A stretch of 19,307 bases of DNA from Thermoplasmatales archaeon UBA509. GTDB taxonomy: Archaea; Thermoplasmatota; Thermoplasmata; Thermoplasmatales; Thermoplasmataceae. Numbering within the stretch: the stretch's first letter is position 1; every line of letters begins with the position of its first letter. A program made the position numbers and the translations under genes. The notes beneath the pieces are model-generated. The model searched no databases. It saw nothing but the letters and a program-made list of their open reading frames with translations, and was not told where the DNA came from. The stretch spans positions 1-19,307 of the forward strand of contig DAJC01000009.1 of assembly GCA_002498845.1 (NCBI GenBank), written 5' to 3'. Shown piece after piece: positions 1-8,336 of this stretch.

Positions 1-334
1 GACGACTTCTGTCCCGAAGTCACTACTTAAAGTCATCTTTACAAAAGATCAATATATATCAAAAAAAATTCACACATCGTTATTTTATTTCTTAAAATTC
101 TCACGGTAAATTATAGCATTTTGCTCAATTATATAAATATTGTTCATATTCTATCCCAAAGCTGGTAAACGAATTAGAAAATTCACCGGATTACATAAAA
201 TCATAATTTAAGTGAAAAAATACATACTGATGACAAATGCCAGTCAATATCCCTCACTGGGTTGGTCATTGGCTGATAGTTGAATGAAAAATACCATCTA
301 TCATATCTTACGCAAAATATTCTGGTTTTGCAAC
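1..334. other. A/T-rich non-coding region
   Basis: I see no gene in this stretch. It is clearly richer in A and T than the coding DNA that follows and lies downstream of the permease gene on the minus strand. It holds three small inverted repeats: GACTTC/GAAGTC at 4-21 (6-base loop), CCAGT/ACTGG at 240-260, and GCAAAA/TTTTGC at 312-331, the last directly after the permease stop codon. Because the window begins here, the first repeat may belong to a gene outside it. Confidence 0.6.
312..331 (-). terminator. possible hairpin terminator after the ABC permease
   Basis: A perfect 6-bp inverted repeat, GCAAAA and TTTTGC with an 8-base loop, starts four bases past the permease stop codon (335-337). 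Its position suits a 3'-end structure. The stem is A/T-rich and weak, and no long U-run follows, so termination here is an inference. Confidence 0.3.
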
Positions 335-1954
335 TTATTTTGAGTTGTTTACAATGTTCATTACTACGAAGAGACTCAGCAGATTGAGCGCCAGTGTTGA
401 CAGGTAGAAAGCCACAGAATGTGAAAAAGTTATTCCCAGAGAAATATATGAAATCACTGTGGAAACAAGTGTCGGGAGGGAAATCAGTAATGCAGTTATG
501 GCAAAGAGGATCACAAGCTCAGTGTTTCCGCCAAAGGAATAGAAGTTAACAGTGGTGGCTCCCCTGGGAACCTTCCTCATGAGCCGCCGGAGGTTATACA
601 GGGAGCTGTATATGTATGCAATTACAAGATTAACGGGAAAGAGGAAGAAGATTACAGGGTTTCCTCTGGCCTTCATAAGAAACAGCACCGATATTGGCGC
701 AACTATTGCTGCAAAGACCGCTGCACCAACGTATTCCTTAGAGTAGATGATATCCATGAGCCTGACTGGAAGTGCCTGGAGTACACTGATGCCGTTTCCT
801 TCCGATATTATGAGCACTATGGAATAGAAGGCTGATGAAACTATCACTATTGCAAGCATAGAATAATAAATTGAAATTGAGCCGAAGGTAACATCTGATG
901 AATAGAAGAATATGGAGAGAAGTGTAGGAAGAACCAGGAATACTGGTATGAGCATCATCAGAAAATTCTGGGACTTTCTGAAAATATTCCGCACATCCTT
1001 CCTGAATATTGTGATATAGAATCCAGACTTTGATTCGTGCAACTTCTTCTGAGATATGTCTGCGGTGTTATAGGACACCGTCTCGGTCTGTGTCACCCTG
1101 CTGAATGTGCGCATGTTGACCGTAAGGAAGAGAAAAAGTGCCATCAGGGCGTAGATAAACGACGCAGCCATGCCGTAATAGACATATGAGGATGGCTGTG
1201 CTGCGGGGAATATTATATAGGCCGAATTCAAAAGCGGCACAAACAGGTACGAAAGATGACCCCTGATTGAAGGCAGCACCGGGATCTCCTGTGGAATCTG
1301 TATGGCAATTTCAAAAAGAATGAAGAATGCTATGAACCCTGTAACCCTCAGAATTGTAGAAATGGACCCGCTCCTGAGACCACGCTTTCTCTCCACACTT
1401 CCAGACAGAATATATATCATGGCGCTTCCGGCCGTGTAACCAAGCCCAAGCATGATGAAAGCCCACAATACTCCGGTAAAGGCTGAAAGAATGTTTCCTG
1501 TGATATAGATGTATGCCCAGAGTATTGGAACTATTACAAAGAGGCTTGAGGAACCTGTGAACACGAACCATGAAAGAGGAAGGACCTGGTGGCCGATCCT
1601 TGTGGGAAGGGGCTTAAGCGGCTCAAAAAGCCTGTAAGTGCGAACGATGTTTGTGAACATTATGAAGCTGTACAGGCTTATGATGAATATGTAGGCATAA
1701 AGAAGAAGAGAAAGCGTCTGCAGATGATCCACAGGATCTGGAAGCCTTATCTGCGTATACGTCAGGAATGAGGAGAATGCAATCATTGAAATTGCAGTTA
1801 CGGCGTAGGTGATGAATATAAGGCGCTCAATGTACCTGGCGCCCTGTGTTGCAGACCTGCCCGTTTTCTCCTGGAATTTTGGAGAATCCTTGAGTGCAAG
1901 ATATCTCTGCTCGGCAACTATTCGCCTGCTCAGTTCAAATATGTCGTGATTCAC
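335..1954 (-). CDS. ABC-2 type transporter permease
   Basis: This is the membrane subunit of an ABC transporter, 539 residues, paired with the ATPase encoded just upstream. About 12 hydrophobic segments can be seen, for example near residues 45-66, 82-103, 128-150, 155-183, 202-220, 262-280, 333-351, 363-384, 411-427, 434-452, 481-502 and 508-534. They fall into two halves around a charged cytoplasmic stretch (about 282-330). Residues 385-407 (SEGNG, then ALPVRL and SKE) resemble the coupling region of ABC-2 exporters, where a glutamate-glycine precedes a 'lPv' motif and a lysine. The start is GTG at 1952-1954; it shares bases with the TGA stop of the ATPase (GTGA overlap), so the two are translationally coupled. 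The substrate cannot be read from the sequence. Export of a drug, lipid or peptide is possible. Confidence 0.85.
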   Translation of the reverse strand: MNHDIFELSRRIVAEQRYLALKDSPKFQEKTGRSATQGARYIERLIFITYAVTAISMIAFSSFLTYTQIRLPDPVDHLQTLSLLLYAYIFIISLYSFIMFTNIVRTYRLFEPLKPLPTRIGHQVLPLSWFVFTGSSSLFVIVPILWAYIYITGNILSAFTGVLWAFIMLGLGYTAGSAMIYILSGSVERKRGLRSGSISTILRVTGFIAFFILFEIAIQIPQEIPVLPSIRGHLSYLFVPLLNSAYIIFPAAQPSSYVYYGMAASFIYALMALFLFLTVNMRTFSRVTQTETVSYNTADISQKKLHESKSGFYITIFRKDVRNIFRKSQNFLMMLIPVFLVLPTLLSIFFYSSDVTFGSISIYYSMLAIVIVSSAFYSIVLIISEGNGISVLQALPVRLMDIIYSKEYVGAAVFAAIVAPISVLFLMKARGNPVIFFLFPVNLVIAYIYSSLYNLRRLMRKVPRGATTVNFYSFGGNTELVILFAITALLISLPTLVSTVISYISLGITFSHSVAFYLSTLALNLLSLFVVMNIVNNSK

Positions 1955-2727
1955 GAGGACATCGTCTCTCTCAGCGATTTTATGACTGGCCCCAGATCGC
2001 CTTCACCGGTAACATTCAGGAAAATATCTTCAAGTTTTGATGTCCCGGACCTTTCTCTCAGTTCTTCCAGAGTTCCAGTATCCACAATCTTTCCTCTGTA
2101 GATTATTGACATCCTTGTGCACACCGTCTCCGCTACCTCAAGAACGTGGGTTGAGAATATTATGGTCCTGCCTCTTGCTGCATAGTCATTAAGCAGGTTC
2201 TTCAATATCTTGGCAGACCTCGGGTCAAGTCCATTCATGCCTTCATCGAGGATTATGATCTCGGGATCGTGTATTAGTGCCGCCATTATTGCCACCTTCT
2301 GCTTTGTGCCAAATGAAAGCGATCCGATGAAAGTGTTCATTTTATCCATTATCTCCAATGCGCTGGCGAAACTCTCTATACGCCTTGCCAGAGTTTCGTG
2401 ATCAATTTTCCTGACCGATCCTATGAAATTCAGAAATTCCGTTGGTGTCAGGGATTCATACAGTACAGGGGTTTCCGGAACGTATCCTGTTATGCGCTTG
2501 ACCTCCAGGCTGTCCCTGGAAACGTCCAGTCCTGAAACCCTTACATAACCGGATGTGTAGTCAAGTATGGAGCATATGATCCGCAAAAGTGTTGTTTTGC
2601 CAGAACCGTTCGGACCGAGCAGGCCAAATATTTCTCCCGGACTTATCTCCATGTCTACACCGTCAAGAGCCCTTGTTTCGCCGTAGTTCTTGACGAGATT
2701 ATGAATCACTATGGAGGGTGGGCTCAT
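1951..2727 (-). CDS. ABC transporter ATP-binding protein
   Basis: This cytoplasmic ATPase, 258 residues, should power the permease encoded directly after it. Walker A is GPNGSGKT at residues 38-45. The signature region reads LSFGTKQK rather than the classical LSGGQ, a variation common in ABC-2 exporter ATPases. It is followed by Walker B (IIILDEG) and the D-loop (NGLDP), and the switch histidine lies in STHVLE. The start is ATG at 2725-2727. There is no SD sequence, but a TATA-like box sits about 27 bases upstream, so the mRNA is probably leaderless. The gene overlaps the permease start by 4 bases. Family assignment is secure; the transported compound is unknown. Confidence 0.92.
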   Translation of the reverse strand: MSPPSIVIHNLVKNYGETRALDGVDMEISPGEIFGLLGPNGSGKTTLLRIICSILDYTSGYVRVSGLDVSRDSLEVKRITGYVPETPVLYESLTPTEFLNFIGSVRKIDHETLARRIESFASALEIMDKMNTFIGSLSFGTKQKVAIMAALIHDPEIIILDEGMNGLDPRSAKILKNLLNDYAARGRTIIFSTHVLEVAETVCTRMSIIYRGKIVDTGTLEELRERSGTSKLEDIFLNVTGEGDLGPVIKSLRETMSS

Positions 2728-2750
2728 GAGAATGCTAATGGGCTCCCCAT

Positions 2751-2758
2751 AATATATC
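2751..2758 (-). promoter_or_regulatory. TATA-like box for the ABC operon
   Basis: GATATATT on the minus strand is centred about 27 bases before the ATG at 2727. At this spacing transcription would begin at or very near the start codon. Confidence 0.5.
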
Positions 2759-2846
2759 TATTCATCGAGTTGCCGAAATGGTATTTCTCTGGTATGGTGT
2801 TGAAACTGGCATCACCCATTGCAGCAATGTGCAGCATTCATTTGAA

Positions 2847-2864
2847 AATCAGCACGTTCTGATT
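2847..2864 (-). terminator. possible terminator after the ferritin-like/VIT1 gene
   Basis: AATCAG and CTGATT form a perfect 6-bp inverted repeat with a 6-base loop, about 80 bases past the stop codon of the minus-strand gene at 2942. Read on the minus strand, the second arm runs into TTTTC, so it has the look of a weak hairpin-plus-U terminator. The rest of 2728-2941 shows no gene. Confidence 0.35.
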
Positions 2865-2941
2865 CACCATTTTTCTGGACTCCGATAACATGTGATGCCG
2901 AAAAACCCTGCAGTGGCATTTCATTGAGAGCTCATGGGCCA

Positions 2942-3931
2942 TCAGATGATGGAAATGTGGAACACGATGTGAAATATCTGGCCCACAAGAAATGAGCCAA
3001 ACGCAGCAAGAAGGGCCAGTGCAGCTGATTTAACTGCTTCCTTTCTCACGCTCATGTTCATTGAAATGGCAACGATTGAGTTGGATATTGCCTGGGAAAA
3101 TCCCACAAGGATCACTGAGAGTATGAGTGCGTAAAGAACAGGGAGGAAGAGAAATGGTATTATTGGTATTGCAGCGCCAAGAATATAGAACATTCCAGTG
3201 TTTACAGCTGCCCTCCTGCTTTCGTTCCTGTATTTCTGCACCTTTGAGTCGTCATTCTCCTGATTGTTAAGTATTGCATTCCTTCGCATCTGTGATATCT
3301 TGAACTGTGTTTCGGAATTCGTTGCAAGATATGCACCCACGCTCATGCTCATGGCGCCACTCACACCCACTATGAGGCCGCCCATGGCAACGTATGTGTG
3401 ATCAGAAATTATGGCTGTTAGGCCGGCCAGTGCTGCGAGAACTTCCACCAGACCGTCGCTTATGCCGTATATAACATTCCTGTTCCGTTCCAGCTGCTCC
3501 TTGCTCTGGTCCAGAGTGTAGCTGAATACATCCTCGTGCTCAACCTCGTCGTCAATTATCTTCTCAAGGCCAGCCTTGAATTCCGGATCATCAGCCGCAA
3601 GTGGGCCGGCTTTCCTGTAGGAGGCAACAGTCTCAACTTCGCCATGCTCCATTATCTTGGCTGTCAGTCCAGTTCCCAGGATCCAGTGAAGGAAAAGCAG
3701 TAACGAGACCCTGAAACTCCTTGGACCCAGATTGTCAACATTCTCTCCGTTTCGTTCAAGATATGCCTTCCAGAATTCAGAATGCTCCTTTTCTATGGCC
3801 GAGAGCCTTTCCAGCGACTGCTTGAGCCATGGATCCTTTATGCGCTTTGAGAGCCTGAGATAGAAATCCATATCTGTAAGTTCATCCCTGTAGAAATCAC
3901 GGGTCCTGATGATCTTCTCAGATATGTCCAT
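2942..3931 (-). CDS. ferritin-like domain fused to VIT1/CCC1 metal transporter (MbfA-like)
   Basis: The 329-residue product joins two parts. Residues 1-140 look like a rubrerythrin/ferritin-like helical bundle with likely metal ligands E17, E47 and H50 (EKEH), E95, E98, E129 and H132 (DEVEH). Residues from about 150 form a VIT1/CCC1-type membrane domain: the sequence around 153-170 (YGISDGLVEVLAALAGL) matches the first VIT1 helix, then a glutamate- and asparagine-rich cytoplasmic loop and three more hydrophobic segments follow. This is the architecture of MbfA, a bacterial membrane ferritin that exports iron; iron or manganese export is inferred here. The start at 3931 is chosen because the ferritin domain begins there and a TATA-like box lies 26 bases upstream. 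The open frame extends further upstream but only across the divergent promoter and aminotransferase gene. Confidence 0.82.
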   Translation of the reverse strand: MDISEKIIRTRDFYRDELTDMDFYLRLSKRIKDPWLKQSLERLSAIEKEHSEFWKAYLERNGENVDNLGPRSFRVSLLLFLHWILGTGLTAKIMEHGEVETVASYRKAGPLAADDPEFKAGLEKIIDDEVEHEDVFSYTLDQSKEQLERNRNVIYGISDGLVEVLAALAGLTAIISDHTYVAMGGLIVGVSGAMSMSVGAYLATNSETQFKISQMRRNAILNNQENDDSKVQKYRNESRRAAVNTGMFYILGAAIPIIPFLFLPVLYALILSVILVGFSQAISNSIVAISMNMSVRKEAVKSAALALLAAFGSFLVGQIFHIVFHISII

Positions 3932-3953
3932 CTTCCCCACAGTGAAATAAGAG

Positions 3954-3961
3954 ATAAATAT
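3954..3961 (-). promoter_or_regulatory. TATA-like box for the ferritin-like/VIT1 gene
   Basis: ATATTTAT on the minus strand is centred about 26 bases before the chosen ATG at 3931. It supports that start and a leaderless transcript. Confidence 0.5.
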
Positions 3962-4020
3962 GCTTTCATATTTTATTTTTAATACGAAATACGTATAATA
4001 CATCCGTTTTTCTTTCAACA

Positions 4021-4031
4021 AGATATATATT
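4021..4031 (+). promoter_or_regulatory. TATA-like box for the class III aminotransferase
   Basis: The A/T run AGATATATATT is centred about 33 bases before the ATG at 4059, which would give a leader of only a few bases. A second A/T patch at 4038-4045 is too close to serve as TATA for this start. The whole interval 3932-4058 is shared with the divergent metal-transporter gene. Confidence 0.4.
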
Positions 4032-4058
4032 ATTGGCAAATATAAGTAACTGAGAACC

Positions 4059-5423
4059 ATGATGAAAGATATGGAAAAAACTGAAAAATTGAACGGCATA
4101 TCAATAAAGGTGACTCCACCCGGGCCAAAGGCCAGGAAGATTATCCAGGATGATGAGAAATACATGGTAACCAGCACAAAATCCCTCCCCATAGTTGCAG
4201 AAAGGGGTGAAGGGGCCTTCATCCAGGATGTTGACGGCAATGTGTACCTGGACTTTTCCACGGGCATAAGCGTCACAAATCTCGGGCACGTGAATCCACA
4301 TGTGACAGAGGCCGTTGAGAAACAGCTCCACAAGCTCTGGCACTTTGCAGGCACTGACTTTTACTACAAGATTCAGGTGGATGCTGCCAGAGCACTGGAG
4401 AGTGTGGCTCCCGGCAGTTTCCAGAAGAAAGTGTTCTTCACAAACAGCGGAACTGAAAGCACTGAGGCAGCTATCAAGATTGCCAAGGCACATACTGGAA
4501 AACAGCAGTTCATAGGCTTCATTGGCGGATTCCATGGAAGGTCCCAGGGTGCACTGTCATTCACAGCGTCCAGGGCCATCCACCACAAGGGCTTTTTCCC
4601 CTCCATGCCTGGAGTTGAGCATGCACCTTACCCCAACCCATACAGGAACCCTTTCAACATAGATGGTTACGAGGAACCGGACGAACTGGAAGATCGCGTC
4701 ATAGACTTCATCGACAGGTACATGCTTCGCACCTACCTCCCGCGGGAGAACCTTGCAGGATTCCTTGTGGAACCAATCCAGGGAGAGGGCGGCTACATTG
4801 TGCCACCAAAGAACTTCCACAGGAAGCTGAGGAAACTGGCCGACGAAAACAATGCAGTTGTCATAATGGATGAGGTTCAGACGGGAATGGGCAGAACCGG
4901 CAAATTCTTTGCATCGGAGCACTTCGGAGTCGAGCCTGAAATCATAGGGCTTGCAAAGGCCATTGCAAACGGTGTTCCCATGGGTGCAATTATTGTAAAG
5001 GATTCACTGGATTTCCCGGAAGCCGGGCTGCACTCAAACACATTCGGCGGAAACCTTCTTGCCAGTGCTGCAGCAGTTGCGGTAATTGACACCATAAAAA
5101 CCGAGAACCTTCTGGAAAATGCCACAAAGCAGGGAGATTACTTCAAGAAGCGCCTGCTTGAACTTCAGGAAAAACATGATGTCATTGGAGATGTGAGAGG
5201 CATAGGGCTCATGCTTGCCGTGGACTTCGTGAAGGACAGGAAGACAAAGGAACCGGCAACCAAATACAGGGACACGGTTGAACTCAAGGCACTTGAGAAC
5301 GGCCTCATTGTACTGGCTGCAGGACTGAGCGCCATAAGGCTGATCCCTGCCCTGAACATAACAAGGGATCAGATAGACATGGGCGTTGAGGCTCTTGAAA
5401 AGGCCATTGTGGCCTCCCACTAA
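4059..5423 (+). CDS. class III aminotransferase (GABA/ornithine aminotransferase or amino-acid racemase family)
   Basis: This PLP enzyme of fold type I has 454 residues, the usual size for class III. Recognisable elements are the phosphate-cup motif NSGTES (129-134), GGFHGR (156-161), EPIQGEGG (238-245), DEVQTGMGRTGK (271-282, with D271 contacting the pyridine nitrogen) and the Schiff-base lysine K300 in GLAKAIANG. Archaeal members of this group include 4-aminobutyrate and ornithine delta-aminotransferases and also broad-range amino-acid racemases; motifs alone do not separate them. No SD precedes the ATG. A second ATG follows immediately, so the start could be 4059 or 4062. The 3' end overlaps the convergent hjc by 4 bases, and a small AGGCC/GGCCT repeat lies just inside the end. 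No pathway partner is next to it. Confidence 0.88.
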   Translation: MMKDMEKTEKLNGISIKVTPPGPKARKIIQDDEKYMVTSTKSLPIVAERGEGAFIQDVDGNVYLDFSTGISVTNLGHVNPHVTEAVEKQLHKLWHFAGTDFYYKIQVDAARALESVAPGSFQKKVFFTNSGTESTEAAIKIAKAHTGKQQFIGFIGGFHGRSQGALSFTASRAIHHKGFFPSMPGVEHAPYPNPYRNPFNIDGYEEPDELEDRVIDFIDRYMLRTYLPRENLAGFLVEPIQGEGGYIVPPKNFHRKLRKLADENNAVVIMDEVQTGMGRTGKFFASEHFGVEPEIIGLAKAIANGVPMGAIIVKDSLDFPEAGLHSNTFGGNLLASAAAVAVIDTIKTENLLENATKQGDYFKKRLLELQEKHDVIGDVRGIGLMLAVDFVKDRKTKEPATKYRDTVELKALENGLIVLAAGLSAIRLIPALNITRDQIDMGVEALEKAIVASH

Positions 5424-5935
5424 ATTTCCTGATTCATATAGTCTATGAGTTTTGTGAGGGGCATACCCTCAGCCCATTTTAAAATGAAATTTCCATTTCT
5501 TGTTTCGCCCACATCCGGGATTATCTCATACAGGTGGCGTATTCGACCTTGGGGACTGGCAGGAATGGTGAATATACGCCATGGATCTCCACCAACACTT
5601 TTCAGCCTGTAGGCATAAACAACGAAGAGGCCTGCCCTCTGGCACAGATCCCTGAGGCGGGTGGCCTGGTCCTGCCTTTGCCCGGAAGCCTCCGTGAACA
5701 TTATGGTGTCATTCACCGATGACTTCACCTCTATTATCATTGAATAATCATGCCTGAGCGCAATCAGGTCAGCACCAAGGGAACCCGCCGAACGCGTCAC
5801 AAAGAAGGGCCGCGATATTATTGATCTCAGGGCCTCCTGCGAAACAGGATCCAGGCGCTTGATCAACCTCGATATAACGTTCTCGTTCCCGGATAGTATT
5901 CCGGACAGTTCCCTTTCGTAGATGCTGCCGTTCAA
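5420..5935 (-). CDS. hjc: Holliday junction resolvase, Hjc family
   Basis: This is an archaeal endonuclease that cuts four-way DNA junctions during recombination. The Hjc nuclease pattern is visible: YEREL at residues 6-10 (catalytic Glu), TRSAGSLGADLIAL at 47-60 with D56, then IIEVKSS at 67-73 with E69 and K71, and an arginine/glutamine-rich helix ending in an aromatic strand. At 171 residues it is longer than the usual 120-140; the extra length is an insert of about 15 residues before TRSAGS and a C-terminal tail. The start is TTG at 5933-5935. An in-frame TGA lies seven codons upstream and the next methionine is inside the nuclease core, so TTG is nearly forced. A good TATA-like box lies about 30 bases upstream. 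The stop overlaps the convergent aminotransferase by 4 bases. Confidence 0.85.
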   Translation of the reverse strand: MNGSIYERELSGILSGNENVISRLIKRLDPVSQEALRSIISRPFFVTRSAGSLGADLIALRHDYSMIIEVKSSVNDTIMFTEASGQRQDQATRLRDLCQRAGLFVVYAYRLKSVGGDPWRIFTIPASPQGRIRHLYEIIPDVGETRNGNFILKWAEGMPLTKLIDYMNQEI

Positions 5936-5960
5936 GAGATCGGGTGCTATTTCTCAGAGG

Positions 5961-5969
5961 TAATATAAG
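5961..5969 (-). promoter_or_regulatory. TATA-like box for hjc
   Basis: CTTATATTA on the minus strand is centred 30 bases before the TTG start at 5935, close to the archaeal TATA consensus. It supports the non-ATG start. Confidence 0.5.
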
Positions 5970-6010
5970 CTTGGTGTCCTGACGGGCGTAATTAGTTCCA
6001 GGTAAAATAT

Positions 6011-6047
6011 TTGGACCATGTATATGGTATATATAGATATTGTCCAA
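6011..6047. repeat. nested inverted repeats between hjc and the MFS gene
   Basis: TTGGAC (6011-6016) is matched by GTCCAA (6042-6047). Inside lies a second inverted repeat, ACCAT/ATGGT at 6015-6028, and a TATA-like run at 6029-6037. The arms are short and could arise by chance in A/T-rich DNA, but their nesting in a divergent promoter region makes a regulator site possible. Confidence 0.25.
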
Positions 6048-6067
6048 TGTATTTAGTATTTGAATTA

Positions 6068-6077
6068 GATAAATATG
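6068..6077 (+). promoter_or_regulatory. TATA-like box for the MFS-surE operon
   Basis: GATAAATATG is centred about 34 bases before the ATG at 6107, giving a predicted leader under 10 bases. An alternative TATA-like run at 6029-6037 would give a leader of about 50 bases. Confidence 0.4.
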
Positions 6078-6080
6078 TAA

Positions 6081-6100
6081 CCCAGGGCTGGCTACCTGGG
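6081..6100. promoter_or_regulatory. inverted repeat CCCAGG-N8-CCTGGG, possible operator
   Basis: A perfect 6-bp GC-rich inverted repeat with an 8-base spacer stands out in A/T-rich DNA. It lies between the predicted TATA box and the ATG at 6107 of the MFS gene. A protein bound there would block transcription start; as RNA it would form a hairpin just before the start codon. Operator function is inferred. Confidence 0.35.
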
Positions 6101-6106
6101 AACAAA

Positions 6107-7510
6107 ATGTTAGATGATCCTTATGAAAATCTGGATAGCAAGAAACTGAGTTTTTTCCACTGGAAGAGCCTGATTACCACTGGAATGGGAGTCTTCACCG
6201 ATGGATATGATCTTTCATCCATTGGCATAGTCCTTCCTCTTGTGCTTGTATCATTCGGGATCAAAAGCCTGACTGGAATAGAATCCTCCCTTCTGGCTGG
6301 ATCGGCATTAATTGGTGCCGTGGCAGGTGCGCTGATTTTCGGCATCCTTTCAAATGGAGGGCGGAAGCGTTTCTATGGCCTTGATGTCACCATAATGGCT
6401 GTTGCCGCTGTCCTTCAGATATTTGCCGCCAATCCCCTTGAGCTCATACTCATCAGGACTGTTCTGGGAATTGGAGTGGGAGCAGATTATGTGCTCTCAC
6501 CCATGATAATGGGAGAACACGCAAACTCAAGAGATCGTGGTAAAATAATTGCCCTTGGGTTCGGGCTGCTCTGGGGTTTCGGTGCAACGGTTGCAGCTGT
6601 GGTATACCTGGGCCTTCATGGAGTTGTGTCGGATTCCATTCTCTGGAGGATTGTGCTGGCAGCAGGATCAATTCCAGCAGTTGCTGTCATATACCTCAGG
6701 AGAAAAATGCCTGAAACGGCCAGATATCTTGGCAGAATTAAGGGGGACAGGGATGGGGCGGCAGAAGTCATCCATGAGATAAGCGGCAGGAGTGTTGATC
6801 CCAGCACAATAGTCAGGGACAGCAACGGCCTCAGGTACTATCTCAGGAAGCAGTGGAAGGTATTTCTGTCTGCTTCAGTTTTATGGTTCCTCTTCGACAT
6901 GGTTGCCTATTCCGGCATTCTATTCGGGCCAAGCCTCATAGCCGGAAGCCTTGGGCTTAACTCTGGTGACTTCCAGCTTCTCATGGAGGGACTTTTTGTG
7001 GTCCCGGGTGGTCTCATCGCCCTGTCGCTCATAGATAAGAGAGGAAGAAAACCCCTGCAGATTGCCGGATTCATTGGCATGGCTGCGGCCCTGGTATCTT
7101 TTGGAATGTACAAACATTTGGCCGGAGTACTGGCAGTGCCAGCAATTGCACTTGTGCTCTATGGCTCCCAGAACCTGTTCCAGCAGGCAGGTCCCGGATC
7201 AGTTTCAGCTTCGGGAATGCTTGGCATTGAACTGGCCCCCACAAAGATCAGGGGAACCATACAGGCACTGACTGTTGCCTCCGGAAGGATGGGCGCCACT
7301 GTATCCACTTTCATATTCCCATATCTCTTCGGTGTCTATGGCGAATCATTTGCTGTGTATTTCCTTGGTTCCATTGCCCTTGTTGCCTCCATAGTAACGC
7401 TGGTGGGAATCCCTGAGACAGCCAGAAAAGGCCTGGAGAAGTCCTCAGGCGAAACACTGCAGGTTCCGGAAATAGCTCAGAAGGCTGCAGAAGCAGGTGG
7501 AGGACAATGA
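6107..7510 (+). CDS. MFS transporter, phosphate:H+ symporter-like
   Basis: The product is a 12-helix major facilitator of 467 residues in the cell membrane. Three acidic positions match those of the fungal/plant phosphate:H+ symporter family (PHO84/PiPT): D32 and D35 in FTDGYD (first helix), D127 in GADYVLSP (fourth helix) and D264 in FDMVAYSG (seventh helix). Motif A appears as SNGGRKR after helix 2 and as IDKRGRKP in the second half. Phosphate is therefore a plausible substrate, but related archaeal proteins may carry sugars or organic acids. The start at 6107 is preferred over upstream ATGs at 6011 and 6047 because the family begins near here and the upstream codons lie over promoter-like DNA. 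It overlaps surE by 4 bases (ATGA), so the two are cotranscribed. Confidence 0.85.
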   Translation: MLDDPYENLDSKKLSFFHWKSLITTGMGVFTDGYDLSSIGIVLPLVLVSFGIKSLTGIESSLLAGSALIGAVAGALIFGILSNGGRKRFYGLDVTIMAVAAVLQIFAANPLELILIRTVLGIGVGADYVLSPMIMGEHANSRDRGKIIALGFGLLWGFGATVAAVVYLGLHGVVSDSILWRIVLAAGSIPAVAVIYLRRKMPETARYLGRIKGDRDGAAEVIHEISGRSVDPSTIVRDSNGLRYYLRKQWKVFLSASVLWFLFDMVAYSGILFGPSLIAGSLGLNSGDFQLLMEGLFVVPGGLIALSLIDKRGRKPLQIAGFIGMAAALVSFGMYKHLAGVLAVPAIALVLYGSQNLFQQAGPGSVSASGMLGIELAPTKIRGTIQALTVASGRMGATVSTFIFPYLFGVYGESFAVYFLGSIALVASIVTLVGIPETARKGLEKSSGETLQVPEIAQKAAEAGGGQ

Positions 7511-8301
7511 TACTCCTGACAAATGACGATGGTATATTCAGCCCTGGTATCAGGTCCCTGTGGAAATCCCTGAGGAATGAAGGGATTGATGTTGTGGTTG
7601 TTGCACCATCCCAGGAAAGGAGTGGATCCGGAATGTCAATTAGCCTGTCTGAGCCTGTTGACTACGTCAGGTTCAGTCTTGATGGAGGCCTGGCATATTC
7701 TGTCAGAGGTACGCCTGCAGACTGCGTGCTGCTTTCCCTGAATATATTATTCCCAGGTCAGATAGACGCGGTTGTTAGCGGTACAAATGCCGGAATCAAT
7801 GCAGGCTATGGAATCATCTTTAACAGCGGGACCATGTCTGCTGCACTGCTGGCCTCCATGATGGGTGTACCCTCATTCGCATTTTCACAGCATGTCACTG
7901 CCGAGAACCGTTCCAGTCCTGAGATTTATGAAAATGGATCTGCAATTGCAGCCTGGATGGTTTCTGAATTCCTGAATTCCAGAATTCGCAACAGTGGAAT
8001 GATCAACGTCAATTTTCCGGAGAATGTTCATAAAAACACAGGAATTGTGGAGGTGCCATTCTCCAAGCGCCCTCTGTACAGAAGGAAACTTGTTTTCAAT
8101 CACAGGACAGCCGAAACTGGTTCCTTCAGGATCGTGCCTGTCCAGGAAAAACCTGAGGCCTGCGGCCATATGGATGATATCTCAGTGGTCCTCCATTCCG
8201 GCCTTATATCGGTGACCAGGATTTCTGTGGAAACGGATCCTGCCCTGAAACCAGAAAACGAAATTCTTTCCATGGCAGATCCGCAAAATCCTGATGAATG
8301 A
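7507..8301 (+). CDS. surE: 5'/3'-nucleotidase SurE
   Basis: SurE removes phosphate from nucleoside monophosphates, with a divalent metal at the active site. The 264-residue protein begins with the diagnostic TNDDG (D7 and D8 bind metal), then RSGSG (S39) and SGTNAG with N94, followed by FNSGTMSAA, the counterpart of the usual YSGTV stretch. The C-terminal [16 protein letters not shown] block also fits the family. Where many SurE proteins have 'NlGdDv', this one reads INAGYGI, a mild divergence near the active site. The ATG overlaps the MFS stop (ATGA) and is preceded by GGTGGAGG at 7496-7503, an SD-like sequence absent from genes that start an operon here. Pairing with a phosphate-symporter-like carrier suggests nucleotide phosphate salvage. 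Confidence 0.93.
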   Translation: MILLTNDDGIFSPGIRSLWKSLRNEGIDVVVVAPSQERSGSGMSISLSEPVDYVRFSLDGGLAYSVRGTPADCVLLSLNILFPGQIDAVVSGTNAGINAGYGIIFNSGTMSAALLASMMGVPSFAFSQHVTAENRSSPEIYENGSAIAAWMVSEFLNSRIRNSGMINVNFPENVHKNTGIVEVPFSKRPLYRRKLVFNHRTAETGSFRIVPVQEKPEACGHMDDISVVLHSGLISVTRISVETDPALKPENEILSMADPQNPDE

Positions 8302-8336
8302 ACCCATATATTTCAGCTCTGCAATTTCATGAATAT

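Noticed and set aside
3932..4354. An upstream extension of the ferritin-like/VIT1 gene by about 140 codons
   Set aside because: It would run antisense through the start of the class III aminotransferase and across its own TATA-like box; the ferritin domain starts at 3931.
5475..5486. 12-base palindrome CATTTTAAAATG
   Set aside because: It lies inside the hjc coding region and is A/T-rich, so chance is a sufficient explanation.
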